A stretch of 64,000 nucleotides of DNA from Clostridia bacterium (GCA_017410325.1 JAFQRA010000030.1:62001-126000), one strand, 5' to 3'. Shown: positions 53,624 through 62,532, numbered from the stretch's first letter. Translations and numbers: made by a program. Notes: generated by a model from the letters alone, not told the origin.

Positions 53624-54319
53624 ATGAAAAGCTACAAAATTCACTTCATACGCAATGCCCTCACGCAGGAAAATATCGACGGCAAGTACCTCGGCCACAC
53701 CGATGTACCGCTGTGTGCGCAGGGCATAGACCAGCTCGAACAGCTTATTGAGGAATATACATACCCGTCTGCTCAGGTTGTTTTCTGCAGTCCGCTTCGC
53801 CGCTGCACGGACACTGCTAAAATGCTCTGGCCGGACAAGGAGCCCGTGCCAATGCCCGACCTTATCGAGTACGATTTCGGCGAGTTTGACGGCAGAACGG
53901 CAGAAGAGCTGGAAACGCATCCGCTGTTTCCGCGCTGGCTTGCAGGTGAGCCGGGCATCGACCCTCCCTTCGGCGAGAGTCAGGATGTTTTTGCAAGGCG
54001 CATCTGCACCGGCTTCGAAAAAATAGTTGACGGTATGCTGAAGTCGGGTGTTGAAAGCGCCGCAATAGTTACACACGGCGGTGTAATTTCTGCGCTGATG
54101 TCCCGATACGCTCTGCCCGAGGCACAGCCGCACGAATGGATAACCCCAAGCGGTTGCGGTTATACGCTCAGTATAACACCATCTGTATGGATGAGCGGCA
54201 GAAAGCTGGAGGCGCAAAAAGAAATACCCGAGCCCGAGCGGGATTTCGACTACGAGCGGTCGCTATGGGGCCAGGAGCCGTTAGAGGACGGTTATTTTGA
54301 CGGTGATTACGAGGATTAA
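53624..54319 (+). CDS. Histidine phosphatase (PGM-like) family protein lacking the catalytic His
   Basis: The 231-residue protein has the phosphoglycerate mutase-like fold: YLGHTDVPL, VFCSPLRRCTDTAKM, YDFGEFDGRT and VTHGGVISALM, which keeps the second active-site His. But the N-terminal RHG motif reads IRNALT: the phospho-accepting His is Asn and the Gly is Ala. It may be a pseudoenzyme or use another mechanism; the C-terminal WGQEPLEDGYFDGDYED is acidic. It is divergent from, and probably controlled by, the XRE gene. GGAGAA precedes the ATG. Confidence 0.85.
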   Translation: MKSYKIHFIRNALTQENIDGKYLGHTDVPLCAQGIDQLEQLIEEYTYPSAQVVFCSPLRRCTDTAKMLWPDKEPVPMPDLIEYDFGEFDGRTAEELETHPLFPRWLAGEPGIDPPFGESQDVFARRICTGFEKIVDGMLKSGVESAAIVTHGGVISALMSRYALPEAQPHEWITPSGCGYTLSITPSVWMSGRKLEAQKEIPEPERDFDYERSLWGQEPLEDGYFDGDYED

Positions 54320-54405
54320 CCTTATTTTTACAAAACAGATATGGACTATTTATTCCGGAATTGCTATAATAAAAATAAAACGGCTTTAGCCGGGTGGGTG
54401 AGAAT

Positions 54406-56805
54406 ATGCAATTAGTAAGCAAAGCAAAGAATATTGTCGGAAAGGTAAGAACCTATTGGCGCACTCCGCCGCTTGGCAACTATATGAACTATAAGGAAAT
54501 CTTTTCGCTGTCCGCAGGCGGCTTCGGCGTTAAGGCGATAATTACCTTTGTTCAGGCGGCAATTATTTCCGCAAACAACGCCTTTGTCGGTAACACAATA
54601 GGCATCAAGCCTATGCAGATGTACGCAATTTACGTGGCGAGCGTTCTGGTGGGCTTCCCGCTGACGATGCTGCGTGCCAGAATTATAGACAATTCACGCA
54701 GCCGTAAGGGTAAGTACCGCCCGTACATAATCAGTATGGGCCTGCCGACGGTTATTCTGTCAATCGGCTATATCTGGGCACCGTATGAGATTATGGGTGA
54801 CATAGGCAAAATTGCCACGGTTGTCTTCTTCAACATCGGCTTCCAGTTCTTCTACAACTTCCTTTACGATGCATACGACAACTACGTTTCCGTTCTTTCG
54901 TCCAACACGCAGGAGCGCTCCAACGTTCTTGCAATACGCGCGGTTACGGACTCGCTCGCACCGACGATTACCAACGCGGTTGTTCCGATTATAGGTGAGC
55001 TGATTACGGGCAAAAGAGACCTTTACGATATCCGTATTTACCGCTATGTATGGACACCGATTCTCATTATCGGCTTCCTTATCAGCTTTATTCTTTATAA
55101 AAACACCAAGGAAAAAATCATTCAGGCCAAAACACACGTCGTACGTGTTAAGTTTGTCGATGCATTCAGAGCAGTCCTTAAAAACAAATATTTCTGGATT
55201 ATTTCGCTTGCAGGCTGGATGGGCTTCCTTGAAAGCATGGCAAACAGCATTCTCGGTTGGCTTTACACCTATCAGAATGCCTGCAGCTCAGCCGAATACG
55301 CAATTCTGACAACGGTTTACGGTAACGCCTCCTTCTGGGGTATGCTGCTTGCGCCGTTCTCAATTAAAAAATTCGGCAAGAAGAACACCCTTATTTTCAC
55401 AAATGCACTGAACATTGTTTTCATTGCGGCGCTTTTCCCCGTCGTAAAGTATGCGGATGCTTCCATTATGATCTGGCTTGCGATGATGTGCCTGTGGATG
55501 AACGCCCTCGTCGGCTCGTTTGCCCACATTCTCACACCCAGCCTCAATGCCGATATCCGTGACTACCAGCAGTACGTTACGGGCGAGAGAATTGACGGAA
55601 TGTTTGCCGCAGTAGGCCTTATCGGCAGCGTTGTCACAATGGCAACGACGAGCGTTCAGTCGGCAATATACGAGGTTATCGGCTTCAACGAGAAAAAATA
55701 TGCCGCGCTCCTACCTGAAATTTTAGCTTCGGGCGTAGTGCTTGACGACCCTGACAACGTTTACAACGTGCTCTACCACAGGCCGACCTTTATCAGTATT
55801 TTCGGCGTTCTGATTATGACTGCCGTGCTCGGTGCGGCAATGAACGTTGTTCCCTATTTCTTCTACGACCTTTCCGAAATCAAGCAGAAGGGTATGGTTA
55901 AGGTTCTTCAGGTACGAGCACTGTTTGAGGATTACGGCAGAAACGTTCTCAGCGACAAGGACCTTGTAAAGGCTATCGAGCTTGTCCGTGAGGCAAAGGA
56001 GTTTGTCGGCAAGGAAAAGCTTCCTGCAGACAAGAGCGCAATAAAAGCAGCAACAACCAAGGAAGAGAAAAAGGCAGCCAAAAAGGCAAGAAAGGCTGCG
56101 CTTGAGCACAACGAAAGAATTATTGTTTCACAGTTTGTTGTTGATGAGCTTAACCGCTTCAACACCGTTCAGGGTAAGGCTCAGCTTGAAAACGCAATGC
56201 AGATTGTTGCCACAGGCTTTGATTATATCAACACCGTTTCCAAGGCAGACCTCGGTGCGGCGAAGGTGCTTCCCACCTCAACGCAGGAGGAAAAGGCTTT
56301 CCGCAAGGCCGAAATTTCAAGAATAAAAGAGAGCCTTTACGCACAGAAGGTTGCACGCAAGCACTTCCCGAACGGCATCGAGGAATTCGACTCAAGAGAG
56401 TTTGACAAGCTCTTTGTTGAACAGGATGCAGTTGAAGAAAAAATCGACGCGGCTTACAAGACCTTCTACAAAGCAAGAGACGACAAGGACAAGGCCGCCG
56501 CTCAGGAAGCAATGTCACTCATAAAAGCGCTCAAGGCACAGGCAAAGGAGATTGACAAGGCTGTCAAGAAGGCAACGGACGACTCTTCGGTTTACAACCG
56601 TGCCGCAAAGCCCTACCTTGATGCAAAGAAGCTCATCACAATGGCTGAAAATTACACACACTACGAAGAAATCGATGCAATGTACGACGAGGCAAAGCTT
56701 CGTTACGAGGAGGCTGAGCGCCTTGCCGCACAGGAAGAACTGCTCAAGGAAGCAGCCGAAAAGGAACACGCTGCAAAGCTTCGCGCACAGCGCAGAAAAA
56801 AATAA
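54406..56805 (+). CDS. GPH-like MFS transporter with long cytoplasmic coiled-coil tail
   Basis: The 799-residue protein contains about 12 membrane helices in residues 30-485 (KEIFSLSAGGFGVKAII, SRKGKYRPYIISMGLP, loop signature like the glycoside/cation symporters). Residues about 488-799 are highly charged and helical, rich in Lys, Ala and Glu (KKAAKKARKAALEHNER), with no domain I recognise. ATG at 54406 is chosen over a GTG 12 bases upstream because GGTGAG fits as its binding site. The EEP-phosphatase gene begins 24 bases after the stop. Confidence 0.8.
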   Translation: MQLVSKAKNIVGKVRTYWRTPPLGNYMNYKEIFSLSAGGFGVKAIITFVQAAIISANNAFVGNTIGIKPMQMYAIYVASVLVGFPLTMLRARIIDNSRSRKGKYRPYIISMGLPTVILSIGYIWAPYEIMGDIGKIATVVFFNIGFQFFYNFLYDAYDNYVSVLSSNTQERSNVLAIRAVTDSLAPTITNAVVPIIGELITGKRDLYDIRIYRYVWTPILIIGFLISFILYKNTKEKIIQAKTHVVRVKFVDAFRAVLKNKYFWIISLAGWMGFLESMANSILGWLYTYQNACSSAEYAILTTVYGNASFWGMLLAPFSIKKFGKKNTLIFTNALNIVFIAALFPVVKYADASIMIWLAMMCLWMNALVGSFAHILTPSLNADIRDYQQYVTGERIDGMFAAVGLIGSVVTMATTSVQSAIYEVIGFNEKKYAALLPEILASGVVLDDPDNVYNVLYHRPTFISIFGVLIMTAVLGAAMNVVPYFFYDLSEIKQKGMVKVLQVRALFEDYGRNVLSDKDLVKAIELVREAKEFVGKEKLPADKSAIKAATTKEEKKAAKKARKAALEHNERIIVSQFVVDELNRFNTVQGKAQLENAMQIVATGFDYINTVSKADLGAAKVLPTSTQEEKAFRKAEISRIKESLYAQKVARKHFPNGIEEFDSREFDKLFVEQDAVEEKIDAAYKTFYKARDDKDKAAAQEAMSLIKALKAQAKEIDKAVKKATDDSSVYNRAAKPYLDAKKLITMAENYTHYEEIDAMYDEAKLRYEEAERLAAQEELLKEAAEKEHAAKLRAQRRKK

Positions 56806-56829
56806 AGTGATGAAAAGGGGAAATTCAGA

Positions 56830-58398
56830 ATGAAAAAAGTATTTTCCGTTATCTTTGCCGTTGTAATTACGCTCGGCTGTTTTGCCGTTACCGCTTCTGC
56901 CGCACCGGCAAAGAGCTTTATGACCGAATCGGGTGTAGAGGTTTTTATTGAGGACGTGCTCTATAAATCCGACAAATACACAATGCTTTTCCCCAAGCAG
57001 GGCGATTATGCAACGAAGATAAGCAGTACACCCGGTGATTGTGTCATCCCCTGCGAAATCAATGACCTGAGCTATAAGTGTATTTTTCCTGCAGGTACAA
57101 CCGAAATTTCGTGTATGGTTTCTCTCACGGGAGAAAACGATTGGTACGGCGTAGAAATCAATTACGAGGAACACTCAAATTACTGGACAAAGGATGAAGA
57201 CGGTAATATCGACTGGTCTGAAAGAGTAACCTTCAATCGCCCCGAAATAACCGCTGCGCAGGACGAATACGGTCTGCTTTACAGAAACGAGCTTTTTGAA
57301 AAGGGTCTGGGCGGCTTCAAGGACTTTAACAGAGTTTACTGGCGTATTCAGTATATTTGCAACGAGGAAGAATATACGGATTATTTCAGCCTTCCTCTTG
57401 TCGATTACGAAAATCCCGACAAGTTTACTCTTAAGCTGCTCAACTATAACATTGCCGGTCTTCCGTGGCTTACCACTGCCGCAAAGCAGGAGAGAAACGC
57501 TGAATTTATAGTGGAAAACGGCTACGATATCGTTGCCGTGCAGGAGGATTTCAACCTGCACAGCACGTTTGCAGGCGGTCTGACGGGCTACAACTACGCA
57601 ACCAACCACACGGGCGGTGTCCCCGGCGGTGACGGACTGAATGTCTTCACAAAGAATATGCCGATATACAACGAAACCCGAGGAGAGTGGTATGTTTCCT
57701 ACGGTGTTATCGACCACGGTGCGGACGAAATGACACCCAAGGGCTTCGTCTATACCGTTATTGATATCGGCAACGGAATTTACATTGATTTCTACAACCT
57801 GCACGCTGATGCCTACGGTGACGAGGGCTCAATGCAGGCAAGAGAATATCAGTTCAGGCAGATTTGTGATTTTATCAAAGAAAGGTCTGCCGAAAACGAC
57901 CGTCCCGTAATCGTAACGGGCGACTTCAACATCTATATGCATACCCACGAGGCAAACAGCAATATGTACGAGTATTTTATCGAGGACTGCGGCTTCAAGG
58001 ATGCGTGGGTTGAGGTTAAAAACGACAGCGATTATTACAATATGCATAAGTGGCATGTCAGCGGTCTGCCTGCGTGGGGCAACTGGGACTCCGTTGAAAG
58101 ATTCTTCTACAAGGGCTGTGACGGCGTAGGTGTTATTGCAAAGGATTTCAATTTTATTGAGGTGCTCAACGCAAACGGCAAGCCTGCTTCCGACCATTCC
58201 GCCGCAGAGTGTGAGTTCGAATTCATCAAGACCGATGCGTTTGAAGAAAACACGCAGAAGCTTGAGGTTGTAACGGAAAGCACGGATACCGCCGAAAAAA
58301 CGCTTAAATGGCTGTGGAAGGATTTTGTCAATGCGATTACCCACCTTGACCAGATTTTTACTGCAATAATCCGCGTGATTCAGGAAGCAGCCGAATAA
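56830..58398 (+). CDS. Secreted endonuclease/exonuclease/phosphatase-family enzyme (sphingomyelinase-like)
   Basis: The 522-residue protein has a signal peptide ending TASA. An N-terminal beta region of about 200 residues precedes an EEP domain: LKLLNYNIAGLP (Asn), IVAVQEDFN (metal-ligand Glu), FYNLHADAYG, VIVTGDFNIYMH (Asp/Asn) and the final PASDHSA (Asp/His). All catalytic elements are present. Secreted EEP proteins include sphingomyelinase C and DNase-like enzymes; the pattern is nearest the former but the call is tentative. It follows the MFS gene closely and probably shares its transcript. Confidence 0.75.
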   Translation: MKKVFSVIFAVVITLGCFAVTASAAPAKSFMTESGVEVFIEDVLYKSDKYTMLFPKQGDYATKISSTPGDCVIPCEINDLSYKCIFPAGTTEISCMVSLTGENDWYGVEINYEEHSNYWTKDEDGNIDWSERVTFNRPEITAAQDEYGLLYRNELFEKGLGGFKDFNRVYWRIQYICNEEEYTDYFSLPLVDYENPDKFTLKLLNYNIAGLPWLTTAAKQERNAEFIVENGYDIVAVQEDFNLHSTFAGGLTGYNYATNHTGGVPGGDGLNVFTKNMPIYNETRGEWYVSYGVIDHGADEMTPKGFVYTVIDIGNGIYIDFYNLHADAYGDEGSMQAREYQFRQICDFIKERSAENDRPVIVTGDFNIYMHTHEANSNMYEYFIEDCGFKDAWVEVKNDSDYYNMHKWHVSGLPAWGNWDSVERFFYKGCDGVGVIAKDFNFIEVLNANGKPASDHSAAECEFEFIKTDAFEENTQKLEVVTESTDTAEKTLKWLWKDFVNAITHLDQIFTAIIRVIQEAAE

Positions 58399-58418
58399 TA
58401 AAGCAATAAAGAATAAAA

Positions 58419-58460
58419 CCGCCATTCCTGCCTAAACTAACGGCAAGGGTGGCGATTTTT
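58419..58460 (+). terminator. Terminator-like hairpin overlapping the spoVAC ribosome binding site
   Basis: CGCCATTCCTGCC (58420-58432) pairs with GGCAAGGGTGGCG (58442-58454), 12 of 13 positions counting G-T, followed by ATTTTTT and immediately the spoVAC ATG. The only Shine-Dalgarno-like sequence (AAGGGTGG) lies in its 3' arm. Confidence 0.75.
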
Positions 58461-58461
58461 T

Positions 58462-58893
58462 ATGGATAAAAAAGAGTATCAGAAAAAGGTTTCGGCGGTT
58501 ATGCCTCCGTCACCGAAAATAAAAAATACAGTTAAAGCGTACCTGTTCGGCGGCGGAATTTGCACAATCGGTCAGGCACTCAACCTGCTTTATACCAATC
58601 TTGGTGCAAGCAAGGATGACGCAGGAATTTATGTTGCGATAACCCTTATTACGCTTTCGGCAATTCTCACGGGTCTTGGCGTGTTTGACAAAATTGCACG
58701 CCACGCAGGTGCAGGCACAATTGTGCCCATAACGGGCTTTGCAAACTCGGTCGTTTCTCCCGCAATGGAGTTTTCGCCGCAGGGCAGAATTCTCGGCACG
58801 GCGGCAAATATGTTTTCTATTTCGGGCCCAGTAATCGTCTACGGCACGGCCGCCGCGGCGATTTACGGAATTGTATATTGGGCTTTAAATTAG
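58462..58893 (+). CDS. spoVAC: Stage V sporulation protein AC
   Basis: The 143-residue protein has three or four membrane helices and SpoVAC signatures (YLFGGGICTIGQAL, GLGVFDKIARHAGAGTIVPITGFANSV split over two helices). SpoVAC forms part of the channel for dipicolinic acid in endospores. The partners spoVAD and spoVAE are not in the window, although they are normally adjacent. The gene starts directly after a terminator-like hairpin. Confidence 0.93.
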   Translation: MDKKEYQKKVSAVMPPSPKIKNTVKAYLFGGGICTIGQALNLLYTNLGASKDDAGIYVAITLITLSAILTGLGVFDKIARHAGAGTIVPITGFANSVVSPAMEFSPQGRILGTAANMFSISGPVIVYGTAAAAIYGIVYWALN

Positions 58894-58899
58894 AGTGAT

Positions 58900-59004
58900 T
58901 TAACTAATGAATAATGAATGATGAATATTGAATAATGAATAATTACAATTCGGGTGCGGGTGTCCCGCCAATCATTTTTCATTCTTCATTATTCATTTTT
59001 CATT
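58900..59004. repeat. AT-rich TGAATAATGAAT tract with GC palindrome
   Basis: TGAATAATGAATGATGAATATTGAATAATGAATAATT-type units surround GTGCGGGTGTCCCGC, then an inverted run TTTTTCATTCTTCATTATTCATT. It belongs to the same repeat family as the block at 4863 and lies between convergent genes. Confidence 0.75.
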
Positions 59005-59383
59005 CGCAACAATTTATTGTTGCGATTACTTCAACTTCTGCAAGCACGCCCTTTGGCAGGTCCTTTACTGCCACACAGCTTCTTGCAGGCTTGGATGTGA
59101 AGTATCTGCCGTAAACCTCGTTAAAGGCGGCAAAATCGGCCATTTCGGCAAGGAAGCAGGTCGTTTTGACTGCGTTGTCAAAGCCTGCTCCCGCGGCCTT
59201 TAAAATTTCGCCGAGGTTTTTCATAATCTGCTCCGTCTGCTCGGTTATACCGCCTTGCACAACGCTTCCCGTTGCGGGGTCAATTGCAATCTGACCCGAG
59301 GTGAAAAGCAGGTTGCCCGTTACGATTGCCTGTGAGTACGGGCCGATGGCGGCAGGTGCGTTTTGTGTTGAAATAACTTTCAT
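59000..59383 (-). CDS. ridA: RidA family deaminase (YjgF/YER057c/UK114)
   Basis: RidA hydrolyses reactive enamine/imine intermediates released by PLP enzymes. The 127-residue protein has GPYSQAIV near the N-terminus, TSGQIAIDP, and the C-terminal signature PARSCVAVKDLPKGVLAEVE with the substrate-binding Arg. AAGGAGT precedes the ATG. The upstream region is shared with divergent queT. Confidence 0.95.
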   Translation of the reverse strand: MKVISTQNAPAAIGPYSQAIVTGNLLFTSGQIAIDPATGSVVQGGITEQTEQIMKNLGEILKAAGAGFDNAVKTTCFLAEMADFAAFNEVYGRYFTSKPARSCVAVKDLPKGVLAEVEVIATINCCE

Positions 59384-59430
59384 TTTTATTACTCCTTACG
59401 GTTTGATTTTTGTGGTCAAGAATACAGAGG

Positions 59431-59460
59431 TTGACAAAACATATAAATTTTTTATATAAT
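59431..59460 (+). promoter_or_regulatory. Sigma-A promoter of queT
   Basis: TTGACA (59431-59436), 18-nt spacer, TATAAT (59455-59460). The leader of about 35 nt is too short for a preQ1 riboswitch. Confidence 0.82.
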
Positions 59461-59498
59461 AACATAAATATGCAGAAAAGAAAAGAGGAAAAAAAACG

Positions 59499-60026
59499 TT
59501 GCCCAAGCAGAGGAAAAAAGCATCTGTTTACATCACGCAGGCGGCTGTAATTGCCGCACTTTATGCCGCACTTACATATTTTGCCTCCGTTTTCGGTATA
59601 GCTTACGGCAACGTTCAGTTCCGCTTTTCAGAGGCGCTTACGGTGCTTGCCTTGTTTACGCCCGCGGCAATTCCGGGGCTGACGGTCGGCTGTTTTATCG
59701 GCAACCTCGGCAGTCCCTTCGGTATTATGGATATCGTTCTGGGCACGCTGGCAACCTTCCTTGCCGCGTATTTTACCTATGTCACCCGTAAGGTCGGCGG
59801 CAAATTCGGCTATCTTCTTGCACCTGTTTTTTCAACGCTTTTCAACGCCGTCATCATCGGTCTTGAAATTGCCGTTTTCCTTCCCGAGGGTCTGACCTGG
59901 GCAGGCTTTGCAATTTCTGCACTGCAGGTCGGCGCAGGCGAGCTGGCAGTGTGCTGCGTGCTCGGAATACCGCTGAGGATAATAATTGAAAAAACGCCCG
60001 GATTAAAGAAACTTTTTAAGATATAA
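59499..60026 (+). CDS. queT: QueT-family queuosine-precursor transporter (ECF S-component)
   Basis: The 175-residue membrane protein has about five helices and the QueT look: ITQAAVIAALYAALTY, NVQFRFSEALTVLALF, and PGLTVGCFIGNLGSPFGIMD. As an S-component it would bind preQ1/preQ0 and use the shared ECF energising module encoded elsewhere. TTG at 59499 follows AGAGGA. luxS starts 14 bases downstream, so both are probably co-transcribed. Confidence 0.9.
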   Translation: MPKQRKKASVYITQAAVIAALYAALTYFASVFGIAYGNVQFRFSEALTVLALFTPAAIPGLTVGCFIGNLGSPFGIMDIVLGTLATFLAAYFTYVTRKVGGKFGYLLAPVFSTLFNAVIIGLEIAVFLPEGLTWAGFAISALQVGAGELAVCCVLGIPLRIIIEKTPGLKKLFKI

Positions 60027-60040
60027 CGGAGAAAAAGAAA

Positions 60041-60505
60041 ATGGAAAAAATCGCAAGCTTTACAATAGACCACACCATACTCCCCAAGGGTATGTATATT
60101 TCCCGCGTAGACGGCGACGTTGTAACCTACGACATCCGCTGCCGCAGGCCCAACGTTGAGCCCGTTATCGAAAATTCACCCATACACACGGTTGAGCATC
60201 TTTTTGCAACCTTTGTCAGAAACTCACCGCTGAGTGACGGCGTAATTTATTTCGGCCCCATGGGCTGCCGCACGGGCTTTTATTTCCTCGTGCGAAGCGG
60301 CGTAATCAGCCACGCTCAGGCAATTGAGCTGACAAAGCAGGCCTTTGATTTTATTGCCTCTTACGAGGGTGAGGTGCCCGGTGTCAGCGCAAAGGAATGC
60401 GGCAATTACCGCGAGCACGACCTTGAAGGCGCAAAGCGTGAGGGCGCAATGATGGCTGAGGTTATGGAAAGAGTCAGCGTTGAAACACTTGTCTATCCCG
60501 AATAA
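60041..60505 (+). CDS. luxS: S-ribosylhomocysteine lyase
   Basis: The 154-residue enzyme splits S-ribosylhomocysteine to homocysteine and DPD, the AI-2 precursor. The metal site is intact: HTVEHLFATF (two His) and SAKECGNYREHDL (Cys). GPMGCRTGFYF holds the catalytic Cys region. It acts in the activated methyl cycle with metK (3690). It follows queT in an apparent operon. Confidence 0.97.
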   Translation: MEKIASFTIDHTILPKGMYISRVDGDVVTYDIRCRRPNVEPVIENSPIHTVEHLFATFVRNSPLSDGVIYFGPMGCRTGFYFLVRSGVISHAQAIELTKQAFDFIASYEGEVPGVSAKECGNYREHDLEGAKREGAMMAEVMERVSVETLVYPE

Positions 60506-60517
60506 TTGTGTTATAAT
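60489..60517 (+). promoter_or_regulatory. Possible sigma-A promoter for the M23 peptidase gene
   Basis: TTGTCT (60489-60494), 17-nt spacer, TATAAT (60512-60517), overlapping the 3' end of luxS. Confidence 0.6.
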
Positions 60518-60558
60518 ATTATGACCGAAAATCAAACGGATGAAAGGAGGACTGACCG

Positions 60559-62469
60559 TTGTCTGAGGAAAAAGAGCTTGAAAAGAAGGCTCAGCAAGCA
60601 ATAGCTGAAGAAGAAACAGCCGAAGAAGCGGTTGAAGCCGCAGACGATTACGGCATATTCTCCTTCCTTGCGGATTTGCCGATTTTCGCTATAGAAAAGC
60701 AGATGTCTGCCCCCGTAAAGAAAAAAGAGCCCGAAAAAAAGGCACAGGTTGTGGATTGCACAATACCTGACGTTGTACCGAGAGATACGGGAGCGGTTTA
60801 CGACTGGATATATTATTTCGGTTTGCAGATAATACGCCGTGTGCGCCGTGCTGTTCAGCTCATCAAGCGTATTTTGCGAAAGCCCGTTCATGCGGTTGCT
60901 GTTTTTGCAAGCATACTGTTTTTGCTTCTCGACAGAATAGTGCTTGACTCTGCCCGAACCGCAACCAACGATATCCGCAAGCTCCGTGCGGAGATTAAAT
61001 TGCTCTTCGCAACCAAGGACAAGCAAAACCGCAAGGGCGTTTTCAAGCGCCACCCCAATGCGGTTAAAACCATAGGCAACCTTGCCGCCCCGATTGCCGC
61101 CTTTGCCGTGCTTCTGGTAACGGTCGGCTACTGGACAAGCTCAACCTATGCGCTTGAGGTTGTTGTGGATAATAACGGCGAGCCGTGCTCACTGGGCTAT
61201 ATCAGCGACGAGTCTGTTTTCATTCAGGCGCGTTCAATCGTCAAAGAGAGAATTGACTCCGGTGCGGCTGACGAAGACAAGGCGCTTATTGCAAACCCGA
61301 CCTATAAAATTACCCGCGTAAAGCTCAACGAGCTGAGCGATGCTCACGCAATCAGCGACAGGCTTATCGAAAATTCCGACTCGAAGCTTACAAACGCCTG
61401 CGGAGTTTATATCGACGGTGATTTTATCTGCTCGGTCAAAAACGAAACCGATGCACGAAGCGTTTTCAACAACCTTCTCAGCGAGGCCGAAGAGAAATAC
61501 AACATCAGTGCGGAGGATCCGAATTCCTTTGCCGACTTCGTTGAGGACGTTGAATTTGTGCAGGGCCTTTATTCCGACGATGCGGACAAAATGTGGGAAG
61601 CTTCAAGGCTTCTGGACGTACTTACCAATCAGAAAAAGAGCGAGGCTCTTTATTATACAATCCAAAACGGCGACACACCCTCCGAGGTTGCCGCGGCTTA
61701 CGGAATTTCTTATTCCGAGCTGCGTGCACTCAATCCGAACGTAAATTTCGGAGTTTTCAAAGTGGGTACAAAGCTCCTTGTTTCACAGGAAGTCAACTTT
61801 GTAAGAGTTAAAATTATCAAGATTATCGAGCGCAACGAATCCACACCCTTCAAGACGGAAAAAATTGAATCCTCAAAGCTCTTCCGCGGCGATACACGCA
61901 CAATCCGCAAGGGTGTAAAGGGTACGGACAAGGTAACCTATCTCACAACCTATATTGACGGCGTTCAGGTTTCTGCCGAGGAAATTGACCGCATTACGCT
62001 CATTGACCCGATAACCGAAAAAATTCAGGTCGGTACGAAGAAAACGGGCTATTCCGGCGGTAGCTACGACGTTGTGGTTAAGGGCAAATTCGTCTGGCCT
62101 GTTTCGGGTCTTTATACAATTACTTCCTACTACGGCAACCGCAGAAGCGGCTTCCACACGGGTCTGGATATTTCAGGACCGAGCGCTTCGGGCAAGCTCG
62201 TGCTTGCAGCCGAAAGCGGAACGGTTGAGCTCGTAAAATTCAGTAACCGCAGCTACGGCAACCAGGTTGTAATCAACCACGGCAACGGCGTAAAAACACG
62301 TTACGCCCATATGCTCGACGGTTCAATCTCCGTTTCCGTCGGCCAGCGCGTTTCACGAGGACAGCCCATAGGCCGTGTCGGCAATACGGGTAACAGCTCG
62401 GGTGCCCACCTGCACTTCGAGGTTATCGTAAACGGCAATACCGTAAACCCGATAAACTATATCAAATAA
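60559..62469 (+). CDS. Membrane-anchored M23 peptidase with LysM and G5 domains
   Basis: The 636-residue protein has a long charged cytoplasmic N-terminus and a membrane helix near 178-192 (AAFAVLLVTVGYW). Outside are a LysM domain (about 365-410, YYTIQNGDTPSEVAAAYG), a G5 domain (about 415-495, ending EEIDRITLIDP) and a C-terminal M23 peptidase (about 518-636) with GFHTGLDISG and AHLHFEV zinc-ligand motifs. It probably cleaves peptidoglycan cross-links during growth or division. TTG at 60559 follows AAAGGAGG. A terminator follows. Confidence 0.93.
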   Translation: MSEEKELEKKAQQAIAEEETAEEAVEAADDYGIFSFLADLPIFAIEKQMSAPVKKKEPEKKAQVVDCTIPDVVPRDTGAVYDWIYYFGLQIIRRVRRAVQLIKRILRKPVHAVAVFASILFLLLDRIVLDSARTATNDIRKLRAEIKLLFATKDKQNRKGVFKRHPNAVKTIGNLAAPIAAFAVLLVTVGYWTSSTYALEVVVDNNGEPCSLGYISDESVFIQARSIVKERIDSGAADEDKALIANPTYKITRVKLNELSDAHAISDRLIENSDSKLTNACGVYIDGDFICSVKNETDARSVFNNLLSEAEEKYNISAEDPNSFADFVEDVEFVQGLYSDDADKMWEASRLLDVLTNQKKSEALYYTIQNGDTPSEVAAAYGISYSELRALNPNVNFGVFKVGTKLLVSQEVNFVRVKIIKIIERNESTPFKTEKIESSKLFRGDTRTIRKGVKGTDKVTYLTTYIDGVQVSAEEIDRITLIDPITEKIQVGTKKTGYSGGSYDVVVKGKFVWPVSGLYTITSYYGNRRSGFHTGLDISGPSASGKLVLAAESGTVELVKFSNRSYGNQVVINHGNGVKTRYAHMLDGSISVSVGQRVSRGQPIGRVGNTGNSSGAHLHFEVIVNGNTVNPINYIK

Positions 62470-62474
62470 AATTC

Positions 62475-62510
62475 AGAGCAGTTTACCAAACGGTGAGCTG
62501 CTCTTTTTTA
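62475..62510 (+). terminator. Rho-independent terminator
   Basis: AGAGCAG (62475-62481) pairs with CTGCTCT (62498-62504), extended by TTACC/GGTGA, then a T run. Confidence 0.88.
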
Positions 62511-62532
62511 CTGTTGTAAAGCACCTTTTCAA

